A stretch of DNA of 64,000 nt, taken from NCBI RefSeq assembly GCF_007991615.1, contig NZ_BJYR01000018.1, forward strand, positions 62,001 to 126,000. The letters run 5' to 3'. Position numbers and translations under genes: made by a program. The notes beneath the pieces were generated by a model, which was not told the DNA's origin, searched no databases, and was given only the letters and a program-made list of their open reading frames with translations. The DNA is from Novosphingobium sediminis (GTDB taxonomy: Bacteria > Pseudomonadota > Alphaproteobacteria > Sphingomonadales > Sphingomonadaceae). Below are positions 61,569 to 64,000 of this stretch, one piece after another. Each line of letters opens with the position of its first letter. Positions within the stretch are counted from its first letter, which is position 1.

Positions 61569-63141
61569 ACCGGCTCCGGTCGCGACCCACGCCGGACAGC
61601 GCCGCCGTTCATGGCGGGTGCGCGGCGTGTCGCTCACGGTGCGCATTCTCGCGGTCAACGTCATCGCGCTGGCGCTGCTCGCCGGCTCGTTCTTCTACCT
61701 CGACAGCTACCGCAAGCAGCTCCTTGACGAACGCTTCAAGCTGGCCCGGGCCGAAGCTGAAATCGCGGCCATTGCACTCACCGAAGCACGCCCGACCAAA
61801 GCACAGCAGGTGCTTGCGGAAATCGGCACCGCACAGAAACTACGTCTTACGCTCTACGATGCGAAGGGCGGCCTGATCGCCGACAGTTTCCGCCTTGCCC
61901 CGCCGCCGTTCGCGTTCGCCGATCCCGATCAGGAGGCGTGGTACACCACTGCCGCACGGCTGCTCGATCGCGGCGTCGATTTCATCGTCGGCGCGCCAGC
62001 CATCGAGCGTTACCGCGAGCCGCCCGAAACCGGCGCGGCCAACTGGCCCGAAATCGCCCGTGCCCGTGATGCGCAGGCGACCGAGGTCTATCTGCGCTAT
62101 GCGCCTGATCGCACGCCGGTGATTACCGCAGCCACGCCCGTCGGCACCAAAGGCGAGATGTTGCTGGCGCTTCGCAATGCGACCGATGTCACCCAGTCTG
62201 TCCGCGATGCGCGCCAGTCGCTGGGCATCATCATCGGCGTTGCCTTCATGCTGTCGATCCAGCTCTCGCTGTTCCTCGCGCGCACCATCGTCCAGCCCTT
62301 GCGCGCGCTGGTGCGTGCTGCGGTGCGCGTCCGGCTTGGGCGCGACCGCGCGGTCGTCGTGCCGCGCCTTCCGGAACGCGGCGATGAGATCGGCCTGCTT
62401 GCCCGCGCCTTTTCCGACATGACCACCGCGCTGCGCCAGCGCATCGACGCGGTGGAGAGCTTCGCGGCGGACGTGGCGCACGAGCTCAAGAACCCGCTCG
62501 CCTCGCTTTCCAGCGCGCTGGAGACGATGGAGAAAATCGACGATCCTGCGCTGCGCCAGCAGCTCGCCGCCATTGCCGCGCACGATGTCCAGCGCATCGA
62601 CCGGCTCATCACCGAAATCGCCGACGCCAGCCGAATCGATGCGCAATTGAGCCGCGCCACCTTTGCCCCGCTCGATCTTGCGGGCCTTGCCGGGGATGTG
62701 GTCGGTGCCCGCGGCACCCGGCCCGACCGCGAGGCATGCCCGATCCGCATGGTGCGCGGTGGCGGCACGGCGCTGGTGCGCGGCGATGCCCTTCAGCTCG
62801 AACGCGTGCTCGAAAACCTGCTCGACAACGCCGTCTCGTTCTCGCCGCCCGGCGGCACGGTCGAAGTGGTCGTGTGGGGCAGTGAAGGCCGCGTCTTCCT
62901 TGCCGTGTGCGACGATGGTCCCGGCATCCCGCCTGCCGAGCGCGAGAAGGTGTTCGAACGCTTCCACTCGGTGCGCCCCGATGCCGAAGCCTTCGGTGCG
63001 CACAGCGGCCTTGGTCTTGCCATCGCGCGCACGATTGCCGAAGCGCATGAAGGCAGCCTCACCATCACCGATCGCCCCGGCGGCGAACCCGGCGCGCAGC
63101 TCGTTCTCGAACTCCCGATGGCAGGGGAGGACGAGGAATGA
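61537..63141 (+). CDS. chvG: Sensor histidine kinase ChvG
   Basis: A 534-residue membrane kinase: cytoplasmic tail, TM1 near 37-58 ([14 protein letters not shown]), ~185-residue periplasmic sensor, TM2 ([18 protein letters not shown]), HAMP, the H-box [10 protein letters not shown] and ATPase motifs [17 protein letters not shown] and GLGLAIA. It phosphorylates ChvI in response to envelope or acid stress in relatives. ATG 61537 overlaps chvI by 32 nt; longer upstream frames are shadows. Confidence 0.92.
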   Translation: MAPDTVSPIPEPAPVATHAGQRRRSWRVRGVSLTVRILAVNVIALALLAGSFFYLDSYRKQLLDERFKLARAEAEIAAIALTEARPTKAQQVLAEIGTAQKLRLTLYDAKGGLIADSFRLAPPPFAFADPDQEAWYTTAARLLDRGVDFIVGAPAIERYREPPETGAANWPEIARARDAQATEVYLRYAPDRTPVITAATPVGTKGEMLLALRNATDVTQSVRDARQSLGIIIGVAFMLSIQLSLFLARTIVQPLRALVRAAVRVRLGRDRAVVVPRLPERGDEIGLLARAFSDMTTALRQRIDAVESFAADVAHELKNPLASLSSALETMEKIDDPALRQQLAAIAAHDVQRIDRLITEIADASRIDAQLSRATFAPLDLAGLAGDVVGARGTRPDREACPIRMVRGGGTALVRGDALQLERVLENLLDNAVSFSPPGGTVEVVVWGSEGRVFLAVCDDGPGIPPAEREKVFERFHSVRPDAEAFGAHSGLGLAIARTIAEAHEGSLTITDRPGGEPGAQLVLELPMAGEDEE

Positions 63142-63554
63142 ACCATCAGGCGACCTGCGTGGCCATCGCTGGCCGGGCGGTCCTGATCGAAGGCGCGCCC
63201 GGTGCCGGCAAATCGAGCCTGGCATTGGCCCTCATTGATCGCGGCGCGATGCTGGTGGGCGATGACGGCGTTGCGCTGGAACGGCGCGGCGCGCATCTTC
63301 TGGCAAGCCCTGTTCCAGCCACAGCTGGCCTTCTCGAAGTGCGCGGTCTCGGGTTTGTTACCATGCCGGTCCTTGCCGGCGTGCCCGTCGCGCTCGTCAT
63401 CGTGCTTACGCCTGATGCGCCGCGTTTCATCGAGGAACCTGAGCAAGTCACCCGCCACGGCGCGGTGCTACCCCTCATCCGGATCTGGCCGGAGAGCCCC
63501 GTCATCCACCTGCGCGCCGAACTCGCGCTGCGCCAATATGGCCTCGCGGTTTGA
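63138..63554 (+). CDS. hprK: HPr kinase/phosphorylase, short alphaproteobacterial form
   Basis: A 138-residue protein holding only the catalytic domain: P-loop EGAPGAGKSSLAL and GDDGVALERRG. The N-terminal domain of Gram-positive HprK is absent, as is normal in alphaproteobacteria. It phosphorylates HPr of the nitrogen PTS. ATGA overlap with chvG and closely followed by rapZ, the usual order. Confidence 0.92.
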   Translation: MNHQATCVAIAGRAVLIEGAPGAGKSSLALALIDRGAMLVGDDGVALERRGAHLLASPVPATAGLLEVRGLGFVTMPVLAGVPVALVIVLTPDAPRFIEEPEQVTRHGAVLPLIRIWPESPVIHLRAELALRQYGLAV

Positions 63555-63653
63555 GCCGGATGTCGCAAAGCGAAACAGTGCGGCAGGCTTTCCCACGCCC
63601 GTTGCACCCTTGCGGTCTTTCCTTCGCGCGGTGTTGGGCGCAAACCACGCGGC

Positions 63654-64000
63654 ATGTCGGCTGAGTCGGAACAGCAAGTGAAACCGCAGCGCATCCTGCT
63701 TGTCACCGGTGTGCTTGGCGCCGGCAAGACGACCGCGCTGCGCACTCTGGAAGACATGGGCTGGGAGGCGATCGACAATTTCCCGATCCGCCTGCTCGAC
63801 CGCCTGCTCGAGACCGAGCCCGGCTCGGCGCAGCTTGATGCAGGCTCCCCGCTCGCGATCGGCTTCGATACCCGCACGCGCGGTTTCGATCCGGCGAGGA
63901 CGATCGAGCGCGTGAAGCGCCTCACCGCGCGGCCTGATCTCACCGTCACCACGCTGTTTCTCGATTGCGGCGGGTCCGAACTCGAACGCCGCTACAACGA
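63654..64000 (+). CDS. rapZ: RNase adapter protein RapZ, 3' truncated by window
   Basis: The first ~115 residues of RapZ (YvcJ family). The Walker A is TGVLGAGKTTALRTLEDMG, followed by the family block DNFPIRLLDRLLE and GFDTRTRGFD. The frame is open to the end of the window. ATG 63654 is used; GTG 63678 is an alternative. It lies 99 nt after hprK; the gap holds no gene. Confidence 0.9.
   Translation, partial: MSAESEQQVKPQRILLVTGVLGAGKTTALRTLEDMGWEAIDNFPIRLLDRLLETEPGSAQLDAGSPLAIGFDTRTRGFDPARTIERVKRLTARPDLTVTTLFLDCGGSELERRYN

Overview
The window is high-GC DNA, almost fully coding, with many 1-4 nt stop/start overlaps. Protein families point to an alphaproteobacterium of the order Sphingomonadales, most like Novosphingobium: a multicomponent phenol hydroxylase with a meta-cleavage pathway, large TonB-dependent receptors in catabolic clusters, UrcA-family secreted proteins, a hisG-hisD-nusB operon, and pckA divergent from a ChvI/ChvG-HPr kinase-RapZ cluster. 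The genus is inferred by eye, not by database search.

Layout. (1) 1-15479, aromatic catabolism: phenol hydroxylase (dmpL truncated, dmpM, N, O, P), a repair-type ferredoxin, catechol 2,3-dioxygenase and a GlcG/HbpS-like protein; then a divergent LysR regulator and TonB receptor; then a second catechol 2,3-dioxygenase, dmpE, H, I, F, G, a degenerate SDR and a long tautomerase. Together these would take phenol via catechol and 2-hydroxymuconic semialdehyde to pyruvate and acetyl-CoA. The semialdehyde dehydrogenase (DmpC) and hydrolase (DmpD) are not here. (2) 15560-19514: tRNA-Gly(CCC), a nu-class GST, a 2-hydroxychromene-2-carboxylate isomerase-like protein, and a bchE-bchJ pair whose start codon lies inside a PpsR/CrtJ-like palindrome. 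(3) 19543-28893, second catabolic module: iron alcohol dehydrogenase, TetR regulator, CoA ligase, TonB receptor (opposite strand), Baeyer-Villiger-type monooxygenase and serine esterase. The last two could turn aryl ketones into phenols that feed region 1 (inference).

(4) 29026-38660: a SARP/BTAD-TolB-TPR regulator converges on a tightly overlapping six-gene minus-strand operon: oxidoreductase of the phytoene-desaturase type, phasin-like protein, polyprenyl diphosphate synthase, saccharopine-dehydrogenase-like reductase, and two acetoacetate-decarboxylase-fold proteins. A 16-codon leader ORF ends in CTGA at the oxidoreductase's probable CTG start. I cannot assign a product; this is the best candidate in the window for an undescribed isoprenoid system. 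(5) 38753-45702: two UrcA proteins, a secreted protein with 34 consecutive prolines, an AT-rich gap, and an EmrAB/outer-membrane-factor efflux operon with a divergent TetR regulator and repeated operator-like sequences.

(6) 45820-64000, mostly housekeeping: VOC protein, S-formylglutathione hydrolase, nusB/hisD/hisG, DUF2332 protein, HD-domain protein, GNAT, alpha/beta hydrolase, SDR, pirin, NUDIX, BolA, DnaJ-like protein, Tat-exported spermidine-dehydrogenase-like flavoprotein, an unknown protein, PEP carboxykinase, ChvI, ChvG, short HPr kinase and the start of RapZ. Palindromic intergenic repeats sit at several convergent gene ends. I saw no insertion sequence, integrase, prophage or CRISPR array.
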